DNA of 64,000 nt. Origin: Enterocloster aldenensis. Its GTDB lineage: Bacteria; Bacillota; Clostridia; Lachnospirales; Lachnospiraceae. Shown here one piece after another: positions 49,314 through 58,548 of the stretch. How positions within the stretch are numbered: position 1 is the first letter of the stretch; each line of letters opens with the position of its first letter. A program made the position numbers and the translations under genes. The DNA lies in the NCBI RefSeq assembly GCF_003434055.1, contig NZ_QVEX01000012.1:62001-126000 (forward strand), in the 5' to 3' direction. The notes beneath the pieces were generated by a model. The model made no database searches and had not been told where the DNA came from. It saw nothing but the letters and a program-made list of their open reading frames with translations.

Positions 49314-49934
49314 ATGGAGTTATTGAATGTGTCCAGCCCGGAGTTCAGGCCATATGGGCGCGTAATCAGCGGATACGATGTAAGCGGTCTTATGAAGGCC
49401 ATGGAATCCACGCCCCTTCCTGAGGGTGTGGTCTATGTGGCTTCCGTACCCGGGCTGGAGGCGCTGCCCATAGGCAGGGAACTGTCTGACGGGATTTATG
49501 GGCAGATGGGAATCCAGCTGGGATACTGCAACGGCCATAATAAAAAACTGAATGCCCTGGAGTACCACAGGGATTCCGAGGTGAACCTGGCTGTGACGGA
49601 CCTGGTACTGCTGTTAGGAAGGCAGCAGGATATAGAAGAGGATTTTACATATGACACATCCAAGGTAAAGGCCTTCCTGGTCCCGGCAGGCACCCTGGTG
49701 GAAGTGTATGCCACCACCCTCCACTACGCGCCGTGCCAGACAGCGGACAGTGGGTTCCGGTGCGTGGTGGTGCTTCCAAGAGGAACCAACACAGACCTTG
49801 ACCACAAGCCGCAGGTGAGGTGCGGCGAGGAAAAGCTGATAACGGCAAGGAATAAATGGCTGATTGGCCATGAAGAGGGCGGACTGGACGAAGGCGCGTG
49901 GATTGGCCTTAAGGGGGAGAACATTTCCCTGTAG
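49314..49934 (+). CDS. DUF4867-like protein of the sugar operon
   Basis: 206 residues. A beta-rich cupin-like pattern (VKAFLVPAGTLVEVYATTLHYAPCQ, GFRCVVVLPRGTNTDLDHKP) matches the DUF4867 proteins that accompany sugar isomerase/kinase genes in Firmicutes. The HYAPC segment could bind metal. AGGAGGAAATG precedes the start. Exact function unknown. Confidence 0.72.
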   Translation: MELLNVSSPEFRPYGRVISGYDVSGLMKAMESTPLPEGVVYVASVPGLEALPIGRELSDGIYGQMGIQLGYCNGHNKKLNALEYHRDSEVNLAVTDLVLLLGRQQDIEEDFTYDTSKVKAFLVPAGTLVEVYATTLHYAPCQTADSGFRCVVVLPRGTNTDLDHKPQVRCGEEKLITARNKWLIGHEEGGLDEGAWIGLKGENISL

Positions 49935-50011
49935 GATAGAACGTTTCGCAAGGACACGCCTGTCCCAATGACAGTGGAACATTAAAATAATCAAACGGAG
50001 GATACATAACT

Positions 50012-51496
50012 ATGATTAACATGCCGGAAGTAAAGATAGGTATTGTGGCTGTAAGCCGCGACTGTTTCCCTGAAAGCCTTTCTGTAAACAGGAGGAAGGC
50101 CCTGACAGAGGCGTATAAGAAGAAATATGATGCATCCAATCTATACGAATGTCCAATCTGTATCGTGGAAAGCGAACTCCACATGGTGCAGGCCCTGGAG
50201 GATGTGAAGAAGGCGGGCTGCAACGCCCTGGTGGTTTATCTTGGCAACTTTGGCCCTGAGATATCTGAAACATTACTGGCAAAGCATTTTGACGGACCGT
50301 CCATGTTCATTGCAGCGGCAGAGGAATCCGGGAACAACCTGGTCCAGGGCAGGGGCGATGCGTACTGCGGCATGCTCAATGCCAGCTATAACCTGAAGCT
50401 GCGCAATATTAAAGCATATATCCCTGAGTATCCGGTGGGCACGGCAGAGGAATGCGCGGACATGATTGCGGAATTCGTGCCCATTGCAAGGGCAGTGATT
50501 GGACTTAGCAGCCTTAAGATCATCAGCTTTGGTCCAAGACCCCTTAACTTCCTTGCATGCAATGCGCCGATTAAGCAGCTTTACAATCTGGGGGTTGAGA
50601 TTGAGGAAAACTCGGAATTGGATCTGTTCGAGGCATTTAACCGCCATGCAGGGGATCCCCGCATCCCGGATGTGGTAAAAGATATGGAAGCAGAGCTTGG
50701 TACAGGCAATAAAAAGCCGGAAATCCTGGAGAAGCTGGCACAGTATGAGCTGACCCTCCTTGACTGGATAGACGGACACAGGGGATACCGCAAGTACGTT
50801 GCCATTGCAGGCAAATGCTGGCCCGCATTCCAGACCCAGTTCGGCTTTGTGCCCTGTTACGTCAACAGCCGTCTGACCGGACGCGGGATTCCTGTGTCCT
50901 GCGAGGTGGATATCTACGGCGCGCTCAGCGAATTCATCGGCACATGCGTGAGCCAGGATGCGGTCACCCTGCTGGATATCAACAACTCGGTTCCGGCCGA
51001 CCTTTATGAAGAGGATATCAAGGGCAGGTACGGTTATACCCAGAAGGAAACCTTCATGGGCTTCCACTGCGGCAACACCAATTCAGGGAAGCTGTCCTTC
51101 TGTGAGATGAAGTACCAGTTAATCATGGCCAGGGCCCTTCCTGAGGAAGTGACCCAGGGCACGCTGGAAGGCGACATCATCCCTGGCGACATTACCTTCT
51201 ACCGTCTCCAGAGCACGGCTGATAACAAGCTGCGGGCCTACATTGCCCAGGGAGAGGTGCTGCCGGTTGCCACCCGTTCCTTTGGCGCCATCGGTATCTT
51301 TGCAATCCCGCAGATGGGCAGGTTCTACCGCCATGTGCTGATTGAAAAGAACTTCCCGCACCACGGCGCGGTTGCATTCGGACATTATGGGAAGGCAATT
51401 TACGAGATATTCAAATTCATCGGCGTGGATGTGGAGGAAATTGGATTTAACCAGCCTGCGGGCATGCTTTATAAGACGGAGAATCCGTTTGCGTAA
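50012..51496 (+). CDS. L-fucose/L-arabinose isomerase-family protein
   Basis: 494 residues. KIGIVAVSRDCFPESLSVNRRKAL, ALVVYLGNFGPEISETLLAKHFDGP, FGPRPLNFLACNAPIKQLYNLGVEIEENSELDLFEAF and the C-terminal IPGDITFYRLQSTADNKLRAYIAQGEVL fit the FucI/AraA-like isomerase superfamily, which interconverts aldoses and ketoses with a divalent metal. With the kinase upstream it should feed a pentulose phosphate route. Substrate undetermined. Confidence 0.82.
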   Translation: MINMPEVKIGIVAVSRDCFPESLSVNRRKALTEAYKKKYDASNLYECPICIVESELHMVQALEDVKKAGCNALVVYLGNFGPEISETLLAKHFDGPSMFIAAAEESGNNLVQGRGDAYCGMLNASYNLKLRNIKAYIPEYPVGTAEECADMIAEFVPIARAVIGLSSLKIISFGPRPLNFLACNAPIKQLYNLGVEIEENSELDLFEAFNRHAGDPRIPDVVKDMEAELGTGNKKPEILEKLAQYELTLLDWIDGHRGYRKYVAIAGKCWPAFQTQFGFVPCYVNSRLTGRGIPVSCEVDIYGALSEFIGTCVSQDAVTLLDINNSVPADLYEEDIKGRYGYTQKETFMGFHCGNTNSGKLSFCEMKYQLIMARALPEEVTQGTLEGDIIPGDITFYRLQSTADNKLRAYIAQGEVLPVATRSFGAIGIFAIPQMGRFYRHVLIEKNFPHHGAVAFGHYGKAIYEIFKFIGVDVEEIGFNQPAGMLYKTENPFA

Positions 51497-51573
51497 ATAA
51501 ATGCTTTAGCAGGATTAAGTGGACTGTAAAAGGGACGTCCGCCATACGGCCCCGGACAGACTGCCGGTAAACC

Positions 51574-51606
51574 AGGCGGGAAAGCCTTATATGGGCTCTC
51601 CCGCCT
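51574..51606 (+). terminator. Terminator-like hairpin after the isomerase
   Basis: AGGCGGGA.AGCC pairs with GGCT.TCCCGCCT around a TTATAT-containing loop, followed by TGCTTGTTTG. Confidence 0.65.
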
Positions 51607-51609
51607 TGC

Positions 51610-51638
51610 TTGTTTGTGAGGCATATTTTCTGTATGAT
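51610..51638 (+). promoter_or_regulatory. Candidate promoter of the sugar-sensing operon
   Basis: -35 TTGTTT (51610-51615), 17-bp spacer, -10 TATGAT (51633-51638), 69 bp before the sensor gene start. Confidence 0.5.
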
Positions 51639-51706
51639 GACAGAAGATAAGTATTGCCCGGTGCCTGGACCGGGACCCGGGATTTAAAAGGAGAGGAGGT
51701 GGGGAG

Positions 51707-52732
51707 ATGGACCGGAATAAAAAAAAACTGTTTTGGCTGGTACTGGCTGGTTTGTTCTGTATTGTATTCCTCACCCTGCTGACCATTTCCTTTTATGGTT
51801 ACGTGCTGGAGAAGATAGGGGTGGAGTACGCGGAGAATTCCAGGACCTATGACCGCTACTTTGTGATGATTGTAGGCAATACGGAGTCGCAGTTCTGGAA
51901 GGATACATATACCTGTGTCAGGGAAGAGGCGGCTGCCCAGAATGCTTATGTGGAACTTAAAGGAACCAGCCAGTCATCCTCCTATACCATGACGGACTTT
52001 ATGGATATGAGTATTGCCGCCAAGGTGGACGGCATTCTGCTGGAGTGCACGGCGGAGGAGGCCCTGGAAGGGAAAATCAATGAAGCCAATGAAAAAGGAA
52101 TACCGGTTGTTACCATTTTGAATGATGCGCCAAAGACCGGGCGTAAGAGTTATGTGGGAATTAATCCATACCAGCTGGGCCAGGAGTATGCGGCCCAGAT
52201 ATGGAATATACTTCCAAAAGAGAAAGAGAACCTGAGGATTACGGTCCTTCTTCATGATAATGCCATTGACAGTAACCAGTCGCAGATTTTCAGCCAGATC
52301 AACAACCTGATGGTTACCTCCGAGGAGACCCAGGGAAGGGTAAGGGTAGAGGAAATCAGGATTTCCTCTGAACGGGCCTTTGAATCCGAGGAGATTGTCT
52401 GGAACCTGTTCCAGAATGACCAGGGGGCCCCGGATATCATTGTATGCATGGATGAGGTGGATACCGAGGCAGTGTACCAGGCCGTGATTGATTATAACCG
52501 GGTGGGGGAAACCCAGGTAATCGGATATTACAAATCTCCTGCCACACTGGATGCCGTGCGGAGGGGAACCATGGCCATGTCCCTTTATATTGATACGGAA
52601 CAGATGGGAAAGTACAGCGTCCAGGCCATGATGGAGTGCATCCGGGACGGCCGGACCAATTCATTTTATAGTGTGGACCTGCAGTTTGTGGACAGTGAAA
52701 ATGTATCCGGCTTTATGCGCAGGGGACGCTGA
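51707..52732 (+). CDS. Membrane-anchored sugar-binding sensor (XylFII-like)
   Basis: 341 residues. A single N-terminal membrane helix (about 8-30) without lipobox Cys, then a two-lobed LacI/ribose-binding-type periplasmic domain (FVMIVGNTESQFWKDTYTCVREEAAAQNAYVELKGTS, KVDGILLECTAEEAL, GIPVVTILNDAPKTGRKSYVGINPYQLG). It precedes a YesM-type kinase. In Clostridium beijerinckii an anchored XylFII binds xylose outside the cell and activates LytS; the same role is inferred here. Confidence 0.82.
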   Translation: MDRNKKKLFWLVLAGLFCIVFLTLLTISFYGYVLEKIGVEYAENSRTYDRYFVMIVGNTESQFWKDTYTCVREEAAAQNAYVELKGTSQSSSYTMTDFMDMSIAAKVDGILLECTAEEALEGKINEANEKGIPVVTILNDAPKTGRKSYVGINPYQLGQEYAAQIWNILPKEKENLRITVLLHDNAIDSNQSQIFSQINNLMVTSEETQGRVRVEEIRISSERAFESEEIVWNLFQNDQGAPDIIVCMDEVDTEAVYQAVIDYNRVGETQVIGYYKSPATLDAVRRGTMAMSLYIDTEQMGKYSVQAMMECIRDGRTNSFYSVDLQFVDSENVSGFMRRGR

Positions 52733-52850
52733 GTCTCAGACAGGCCGGTGCCCGTATGGGACCGGTACGGTGATTGGATGGACATGCGATGGATGTACAT
52801 GGGCATGGATGTATACGGGCATGGATGGATACAAGGATAGGTGGGCGTGT

Positions 52851-54362
52851 ATGGGGAGATATTGGGACAGGATCTGGGGAAATATCCCGATTGCACATAA
52901 ACTGTTTCTGGAAATCGCATTGACGGCTGCTGCGCTTTTTGCCAGCAACCTGTTAATCTATGCCCAAATCAACCGTATGGTGGTGCGGATGGATTCCGTG
53001 TACTCCAGCAATGTGAACCTGAATGAACTGTCTGACTGTCTGGCAGAGGTACAGAACTACATGTACAAATATCTGGAGGTCAAGGATTCGGATTCCCTGA
53101 CCGCCTATTATAAAGCAGAACAGGAATACCGGGACCTTCTGGATGGACTTAGCAGGAAGATTACAGACAATCCCATCCAGATTCTGGAAAAGAATATACG
53201 CAGCATGTCTGAATCCTATCTTTCCATCACGGATGAGACCGTGCAGGCCAAGCGGGGACTGAACGTGGAGAAATACAAAAGCTCCTATGAGTCCGCCCTG
53301 CGCCTTTACAAATTCATCAATGATGATATCTCCGTACTGAACGGCCGTCAGTTCAAGAATAACTCAGCCAGCTACAAGACGCTTCAGTCCGCCCTGCGCT
53401 ACCTGGAAATCATCAGTCTTGTGATCCTCTGCATCGTGATGGTAATCAGCCTTGCGGTCATGATGATGATGACAAGGGATATTGTGACCCCGTTAACCAA
53501 TCTGGCGCACACGGCCAAGCTGGTTGGCCAGGGGAATTTCCATGTTAAGGTGACACCCATAAAAACAAGGGATGAACTGGGGATTGTTACGGGAACCTTC
53601 AATCAGATGGTGGACAGCCTGGACGAATATGTGAATAAGATTAAGGAAAGCGCTGAAAAAGAGCAGGAGATGAAGGCCCGGGAGCTTTTGATGGCAAACC
53701 ACCTGAAGGAAGCGCGTCTTAAATACCTTCAGTCCCAAATCAACCCCCATTTCCTTTTTAATTCCCTGAACGCAGGGGTGCAGCTGGCAGTGATGGAGGA
53801 TGCGGAGAAAACCTCGGTGTTTATAGAAAAAATGGCTGACTTTTTCCGGTACAATGTAAAAAAGGGGTCGGGGGACGCCACCATACGGGAGGAAGTGGAA
53901 ACCGTGGACAACTATATCTACATCCTCAATGTGCGGTTTGCAGGGGATATCCTCTATGACTCTGATCTGGATGGGACGGTCCTGGATTATAAGATACCCA
54001 GTATGATTCTTCAGCCGCTGGTTGAAAATGCAGTGAACCATGGCATACGCGGCGTTGAGTGGCAGGGAGAAATACATCTTAAGGTGCAGGACAAGGGGGA
54101 GCGGATTGAGATACGGGTGGAGGACAATGGAAAAGGTATGACCCGGGAACAGGTTGGGATGATCCTGTCGGGGAGCCATACAACCGTGGACAGTGATTCC
54201 ACCGGCATCGGGCTGGGGAATGTAATTGCCAGGCTAAGGCTTTATTACAGTACGGATCAGATTTTCAGTATTAACAGCAAGGGTACGGATCAGGGCACGT
54301 CGGTTATCCTGACCATCCCGAAGAAGGAGGAAGATGGAGATGTTCCGGATATTAGTGGCTGA
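52851..54362 (+). CDS. Sensor histidine kinase, YesM/LytS-type
   Basis: 503 residues from ATG 52851; the frame is open upstream to 52671 but inside the sensor gene. Membrane helix 1 about 15-38, extracellular helical domain 39-180, helix 2 about 182-206, HAMP 207-260, H300 in SQINPHFLFNSLN, then HATPase_c (QPLVENAVNHGIRG, VEDNGKGM, GIGLGNVIARL). Paired with the response regulator it overlaps. The helical outer domain probably contacts the anchored sugar sensor. Confidence 0.9.
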   Translation: MGRYWDRIWGNIPIAHKLFLEIALTAAALFASNLLIYAQINRMVVRMDSVYSSNVNLNELSDCLAEVQNYMYKYLEVKDSDSLTAYYKAEQEYRDLLDGLSRKITDNPIQILEKNIRSMSESYLSITDETVQAKRGLNVEKYKSSYESALRLYKFINDDISVLNGRQFKNNSASYKTLQSALRYLEIISLVILCIVMVISLAVMMMMTRDIVTPLTNLAHTAKLVGQGNFHVKVTPIKTRDELGIVTGTFNQMVDSLDEYVNKIKESAEKEQEMKARELLMANHLKEARLKYLQSQINPHFLFNSLNAGVQLAVMEDAEKTSVFIEKMADFFRYNVKKGSGDATIREEVETVDNYIYILNVRFAGDILYDSDLDGTVLDYKIPSMILQPLVENAVNHGIRGVEWQGEIHLKVQDKGERIEIRVEDNGKGMTREQVGMILSGSHTTVDSDSTGIGLGNVIARLRLYYSTDQIFSINSKGTDQGTSVILTIPKKEEDGDVPDISG

Positions 54363-55926
54363 CGATGAAGGGATCATGCTGGAATCCATTAAAAGTATTA
54401 TCCTGTCCAACTTTGGAAGCGAATGCCAGGTGGCCTGTGTGAAAACCGGGCGGGCCGTCATTGAGCAGGCAGAGGCATTCCGGCCGGATATTGCCATTGT
54501 GGATATCCAGATGCCTGGTTTAAGCGGCATACAGGCCATCCGCGAGGTGCGCAGGTTCAACTCCTCCATGGTGTTCATCATCATTACTGCTTATGACAAA
54601 TTTTCCTATGCCCAGGAAGCAGTCAACCTGGGGGTGATGGAGTTCATCACAAAACCAGTGAACAAAAAGAAGATACTGGATGTGTGCATCCGCGCCATGC
54701 ACCAGGTGGAGGAGGCCAGGAAGAAACTTAGCGATGACCTGAAAATCCGGGAAAAGCTGGAACTGGTGGTCCCCATGATTGAGAGTGGATTTATCTATAA
54801 TCTGCTCCGGGATGACACGGATATATACCGGAAGGATTATCTGGAGATGCTGGATATAAAAGTCCGGTATGGCTTTGCCATTGTCCTGGAATTTGGCGAT
54901 GGTGTGGTGGACGGACTGATGACCAACGCAGTGGGGGCAAACGTCAGGCTGAATAAGTATTACACCCAGCTCCGGGAACTGGTAAAGGACTACTTTGACT
55001 GTATCACAGGGCCTGTCATGGGGAACAGGATTGTGCTGTTCGTGCCCTTTGAGAGGGAGAAAACCCGGTATGAAGAGCGGGTGGAAATCATTACCAGGAC
55101 CAGGAACATGATTTACAGGCTGGAAGCTGGCATTGACATGCAGTTTCGGGGAGGCATCGGCATGGTGACTCCTGTGGAGGAGGCTATGGATTCCTACAAG
55201 GGGGCGTTAAGGGCCTTGAGGGAGAGCGACAGCCATGTGGTACATATAACAGATATACCGGCCATTGCGAATTATGACGGGGAGTATCCCTTAAAACTGG
55301 AGAACCAGTATTTTCAGAGAGGGGCAAAGGCGGACAAGGAAGGTGCCGCAGCCTGTGCCAACGAGTTCTTTGACTGGATGCTGGAACATGACGGGAATGT
55401 GAGGGCCAATATCGAGGTAAAGGTGCTGGAACTGATCATACGCCTGGAAATGATGGCATTTGAGGAGGGAAGCGTCCGTTATGGGTTCCGTTACAGGGAA
55501 AATTATCTGGAGGAAATCCAGGGCGCTGCCGACATGGCCGCATTGCGCTGCTGGTTCGTCAGGAAAACAAGGGAAGTCTGTGATAACATCAGTACATCCA
55601 GGGAACGGGAATCTGAAAACGTGGTATTCAGGGTAAAGAGTTATATCAATGATAATTATGCCCAGGATATTTCGCTGGATGATGTGTCACGGCTGGTGGA
55701 CATCAGTCCCTATTATTTCAGCAAGCTGTTTAAGCAGGAAGTAGGGGAGAACTTCATCGAGTATCTGACACGTACCAGGATAACCCATGCCATGCGCCTG
55801 CTGGAGGATTCCAGGTACAGCATAAAGGAGGTGTGCCTGATGTGCGGTTACAGCGACCCCAATTATTTCAGCCGCATTTTCAAAAAGTATGAGGGCATGA
55901 CACCAAGCGAGTACAGGGAGAGGTGA
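54340..55926 (+). CDS. Response regulator, YesN-type (receiver plus AraC HTH)
   Basis: 528 residues from ATG 54340 (AAGGAGG nine bases upstream; ATG 54334 is too close). Receiver 1-120 with D55 (IVDIQMPG) and Lys of ITKPVN; a long middle domain; C-terminal AraC helix-turn-helix pair (ISLDDVSRLVDISPYYFSKLFKQEVGENFIEYLTRTR, YSIKEVCLMCGYSDPNYFSRIFKKYEGMTPSEYR). Likely activates the transporter genes downstream. Confidence 0.92.
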   Translation: MFRILVADDEGIMLESIKSIILSNFGSECQVACVKTGRAVIEQAEAFRPDIAIVDIQMPGLSGIQAIREVRRFNSSMVFIIITAYDKFSYAQEAVNLGVMEFITKPVNKKKILDVCIRAMHQVEEARKKLSDDLKIREKLELVVPMIESGFIYNLLRDDTDIYRKDYLEMLDIKVRYGFAIVLEFGDGVVDGLMTNAVGANVRLNKYYTQLRELVKDYFDCITGPVMGNRIVLFVPFEREKTRYEERVEIITRTRNMIYRLEAGIDMQFRGGIGMVTPVEEAMDSYKGALRALRESDSHVVHITDIPAIANYDGEYPLKLENQYFQRGAKADKEGAAACANEFFDWMLEHDGNVRANIEVKVLELIIRLEMMAFEEGSVRYGFRYRENYLEEIQGAADMAALRCWFVRKTREVCDNISTSRERESENVVFRVKSYINDNYAQDISLDDVSRLVDISPYYFSKLFKQEVGENFIEYLTRTRITHAMRLLEDSRYSIKEVCLMCGYSDPNYFSRIFKKYEGMTPSEYRER

Positions 55927-55930
55927 TGGG

Positions 55931-57031
55931 ATGGAGAAGGGAAAACGGGGCAGGAAGATGGCGGATAAGACCGCTGGGGCGGGAAAAAGAATGATTACTG
56001 CCGTACTTGCCGTTATTCTGGCCATATACACATGTATGGCCTTGGGCGGATGCCGGAAGACAGAGGAGGTGCCTGAAACCAGCCAGGAGGAGACAGGGGA
56101 CCGTCTGCAGATTGGCCTGAGTTTTGAATCCTATGTGATTGAGCGCTGGATCCGGGAACGTGATGTGTTTGTCTCCGCGGCCAAGGAACTGGGGGCGGAT
56201 GTGAACGTGCAGAACGCCAACGGAGACGTGCAGGAGCAGATTGCGCAGATTGAATATTTCATCAGGAAACAGATGGATGTGATTGCGGTGGTGGCCGGGG
56301 ACTGCGACGCCCTGTCCGATGTGATGAAGAAGGCCAAGGACGCAGGCATTAAGACGGTCAGCTATGATAGGCTGATTAACAATTCAGACTGCGACCTGTA
56401 CATATCCTTTAATAATGAACTGGTGGGGCGGCTGATGGCGGAATGTTTCCTGGAATACGCGCCGGATGGCGGGGACATTTTCATGATTCAGGGGCCCCAG
56501 ACCGATGGCAATGTCCATCAGATTAGGAAAGGGTTTGACGACGTCATAAGAGGCAGCAGGCTGAATGTTGTATACGAGGCCAACTGTGAGGGATGGCTGG
56601 CAGAGCATGCATTTACCTATGTAAAAGAAGGGCTTTCCCGGCACAAAGATATCGTGGGGGTCATGTGCGGCAACGATGACCTGGCAACCCAGGCATTCCG
56701 GGCGCTATCCGAGGAACGGCTGGCAGGTAAGGTAATCCTTACCGGACAGGACGGGGATTTGATGGCATGTCAGCGGATTGTGGAAGGGACGCAGAACATG
56801 ACTGCCTTCAAGTCAGTGGAGGAAGAGGCCAGGTTGGCAGCGGAGTATGCGGTCATGCTGGGCAGGGGCGAGGAACTTACCGGTATTACCAAGACCATTC
56901 ATGACGGCACTTATGATGTCCCATACCGGGAACTGCTTCCGGTTGCGGTCACAAAGGAGAACATGGATGATGTAATCATAAAGGGCGGGTTCCACGCTGA
57001 GGAGGATGTTTATCTGAATGTAAAGAAGTAA
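55931..57031 (+). CDS. Sugar ABC transporter substrate-binding lipoprotein (XylF-like, first copy)
   Basis: 366 residues. A basic N-terminus, membrane segment and lipobox LGGC (Cys about 41) then a periplasmic-binding fold (LQIGLSFESYVIERWIRERDVFVSAAKELGADVNVQNANGD, DVIAVVAGDCDALSDVMKKAKDAGIKTVSYDRLI, GVMCGNDDLATQAFRALSE, VILTGQDGDL). It follows the response regulator by 4 nt and ends before a terminator, so it belongs to the sensing unit more than to the transporter. Confidence 0.88.
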   Translation: MEKGKRGRKMADKTAGAGKRMITAVLAVILAIYTCMALGGCRKTEEVPETSQEETGDRLQIGLSFESYVIERWIRERDVFVSAAKELGADVNVQNANGDVQEQIAQIEYFIRKQMDVIAVVAGDCDALSDVMKKAKDAGIKTVSYDRLINNSDCDLYISFNNELVGRLMAECFLEYAPDGGDIFMIQGPQTDGNVHQIRKGFDDVIRGSRLNVVYEANCEGWLAEHAFTYVKEGLSRHKDIVGVMCGNDDLATQAFRALSEERLAGKVILTGQDGDLMACQRIVEGTQNMTAFKSVEEEARLAAEYAVMLGRGEELTGITKTIHDGTYDVPYRELLPVAVTKENMDDVIIKGGFHAEEDVYLNVKK

Positions 57032-57053
57032 GCCCCATACTGCAGATTGTCCA

Positions 57054-57090
57054 GGCAGCATATATCAGATTCTGATATGGCTGCTTTTTT
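57054..57090 (+). terminator. Intrinsic terminator after the sensing operon
   Basis: GGCAGCATATATCAGA pairs with TCTGATATGGCTGC (one bulge), followed by TTTTTT. Confidence 0.85.
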
Positions 57091-57175
57091 CATGTTTTTA
57101 CCGGAACAAAATACAGCCATATAGCATTTTTTTGCTGTCAGGCTGTCCAGCTGTCCAGGTCCCCATTGGCAAACC

Positions 57176-57238
57176 GATAGTTTTGTGCTAATGGTTCACA
57201 AGCAAGTCCAGTCCGTCCTGTGATAGGATAAAACTATC
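57176..57238. promoter_or_regulatory. Spaced inverted repeat upstream of the transporter operon
   Basis: GATAGTTTT (57176-57184) and AAAACTATC (57230-57238), 9 bp perfect, 54 bp centre to centre, 31-93 bp before the binding-protein start. No good sigma-A -35 is visible. Position suits binding of the AraC-type response regulator; this is inferred. Confidence 0.55.
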
Positions 57239-57268
57239 AAAAATAAGTGTCTGGAGGAGGATTTTATA

Positions 57269-58444
57269 ATGAAAAAGAGATTGATTGCAGCGGCACTGAC
57301 AATGGCCATGGCAGCTGGTATGATGACCGGATGCGGCGGTTCCGGCAAACCGGCGGAGAGCGTGGCGGCAACAGCCGCAGCGGATGCGGGAAACACGGAG
57401 GCGGCAAAGGCAGAGGAGGCAAAGACAGAGGCGTCCCAGGACGGCGCTCCGGCGGCAGGCGGCGCAGGCGCGCTCATCGGCGTTGCAATGCCTACCAAGG
57501 ACCTTCAGAGATGGAACCAGGACGGCGCCAACATGAAGGCAGAGCTGGAGGCAGCTGGATACGAGGTGGATTTACAGTATGCGAGCAATGATGTCCAGAC
57601 CCAGGTATCACAGATTGAAAACATGATTTCCAATGGCTGCCAGATGCTGGTAATTGCGTCCATTGACGGAAGTTCCCTGGGCGAGCCTCTTTCCCAGGCC
57701 AAGGAGGCAGGCATACCGGTTATTTCCTATGACCGTCTGATCATGAACTCAGACGCGGTCAGCTATTATGCAACCTTTGATAACTATAAGGTAGGCCAGA
57801 AGCAGGGAGAATACCTGGTGGAGGCGCTGGGACTGGAAAATGCAGCCGAACCAAAGAACATCGAGCTTTTTACAGGCGACCCGGCTGATAACAACTGTGT
57901 GTTCTTCTTTGGCGGGGCAATGGATGTGATACAGAAGTATATTGATGAAGGAAAGCTGGTTGTGAAATCAGGACAGACCGCATTTGAGCAGGTAGCTACT
58001 GCCAACTGGGATTCTGAAAAAGCGCAGAACCGTATGGACACCATTATTGCAGGCAACTATTCTGACGGGACGGTCCTGGATGCAGTGCTCTGTTCCAATG
58101 ACTCCACTGCCCTTGGGGTTGAGAACGCCCTGGCAGCTTCCTACACAGGCCCATATCCTGTCATTACCGGACAGGACTGTGACATTGCTAATGTGAAGAA
58201 CATGTTAAATGGCAAGCAGGCCATGTCCGTGTTTAAGGATACCCGTACCCTTGCAACCCAGGTGGTTAAGATGGTTGACGCTGTCATGCAGGGCGGCGAG
58301 GCGGCAATCAATGATACCTCATCTTATGACAACGGAACAGGAATCATCCCCACCTACCTATGTGAGCCGGTAGTTGTAACCATTGACAATTATAAGGAAA
58401 TGCTGATTGAGTCCGGTTATTACACGGAGGACCAGGTAAAGTAA
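57269..58444 (+). CDS. Multiple-sugar/xylose ABC transporter binding lipoprotein (ChvE/XylF-like)
   Basis: 391 residues. Lipobox MTGC (Cys about 22), an Ala/Glu-rich linker to about 65, then the binding domain (LIGVAMPTKDLQRWNQDGANMKAELEAAGYEVDLQYASND, ISYDRLIMNSDAVSYYATFDNYKVG, VLCSNDSTALGVENALAA, VITGQDCDIANVKNML). This matches ChvE-type pentose/hexose-binding proteins. First gene of the transport operon; GGAGGAGG precedes the start. Confidence 0.93.
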   Translation: MKKRLIAAALTMAMAAGMMTGCGGSGKPAESVAATAAADAGNTEAAKAEEAKTEASQDGAPAAGGAGALIGVAMPTKDLQRWNQDGANMKAELEAAGYEVDLQYASNDVQTQVSQIENMISNGCQMLVIASIDGSSLGEPLSQAKEAGIPVISYDRLIMNSDAVSYYATFDNYKVGQKQGEYLVEALGLENAAEPKNIELFTGDPADNNCVFFFGGAMDVIQKYIDEGKLVVKSGQTAFEQVATANWDSEKAQNRMDTIIAGNYSDGTVLDAVLCSNDSTALGVENALAASYTGPYPVITGQDCDIANVKNMLNGKQAMSVFKDTRTLATQVVKMVDAVMQGGEAAINDTSSYDNGTGIIPTYLCEPVVVTIDNYKEMLIESGYYTEDQVK

Positions 58445-58458
58445 GACAAAGACAATAG

Positions 58459-58519
58459 AGGGACGGTTGGTACATGAAGCGGAGGGATTCTCCTGAAATG
58501 CTTCAGGACAGCCGTCCCT
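58459..58519 (+). repeat. Hairpin between binding-protein and ATPase genes
   Basis: AGGGACGGTTG (58459-58469) pairs with CAGCCGTCCCT (58509-58519) with one G-U pair; an inner CCTGAAATGCTTCAGG hairpin lies near 58492-58507. Such structures often raise binding-protein mRNA over the downstream ATPase mRNA. Confidence 0.7.
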
Positions 58520-58548
58520 GACTGAAATAGGCTTAGGGAGGGAGAACG

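Noticed and set aside
52671..52850. N-terminal extension of the YesM-type kinase
   Set aside because: This part overlaps the end of the sensor gene in another frame and reads as Trp/Cys/Gly-rich non-protein-like sequence; ATG 52851 gives the usual short cytoplasmic start before the first membrane helix.
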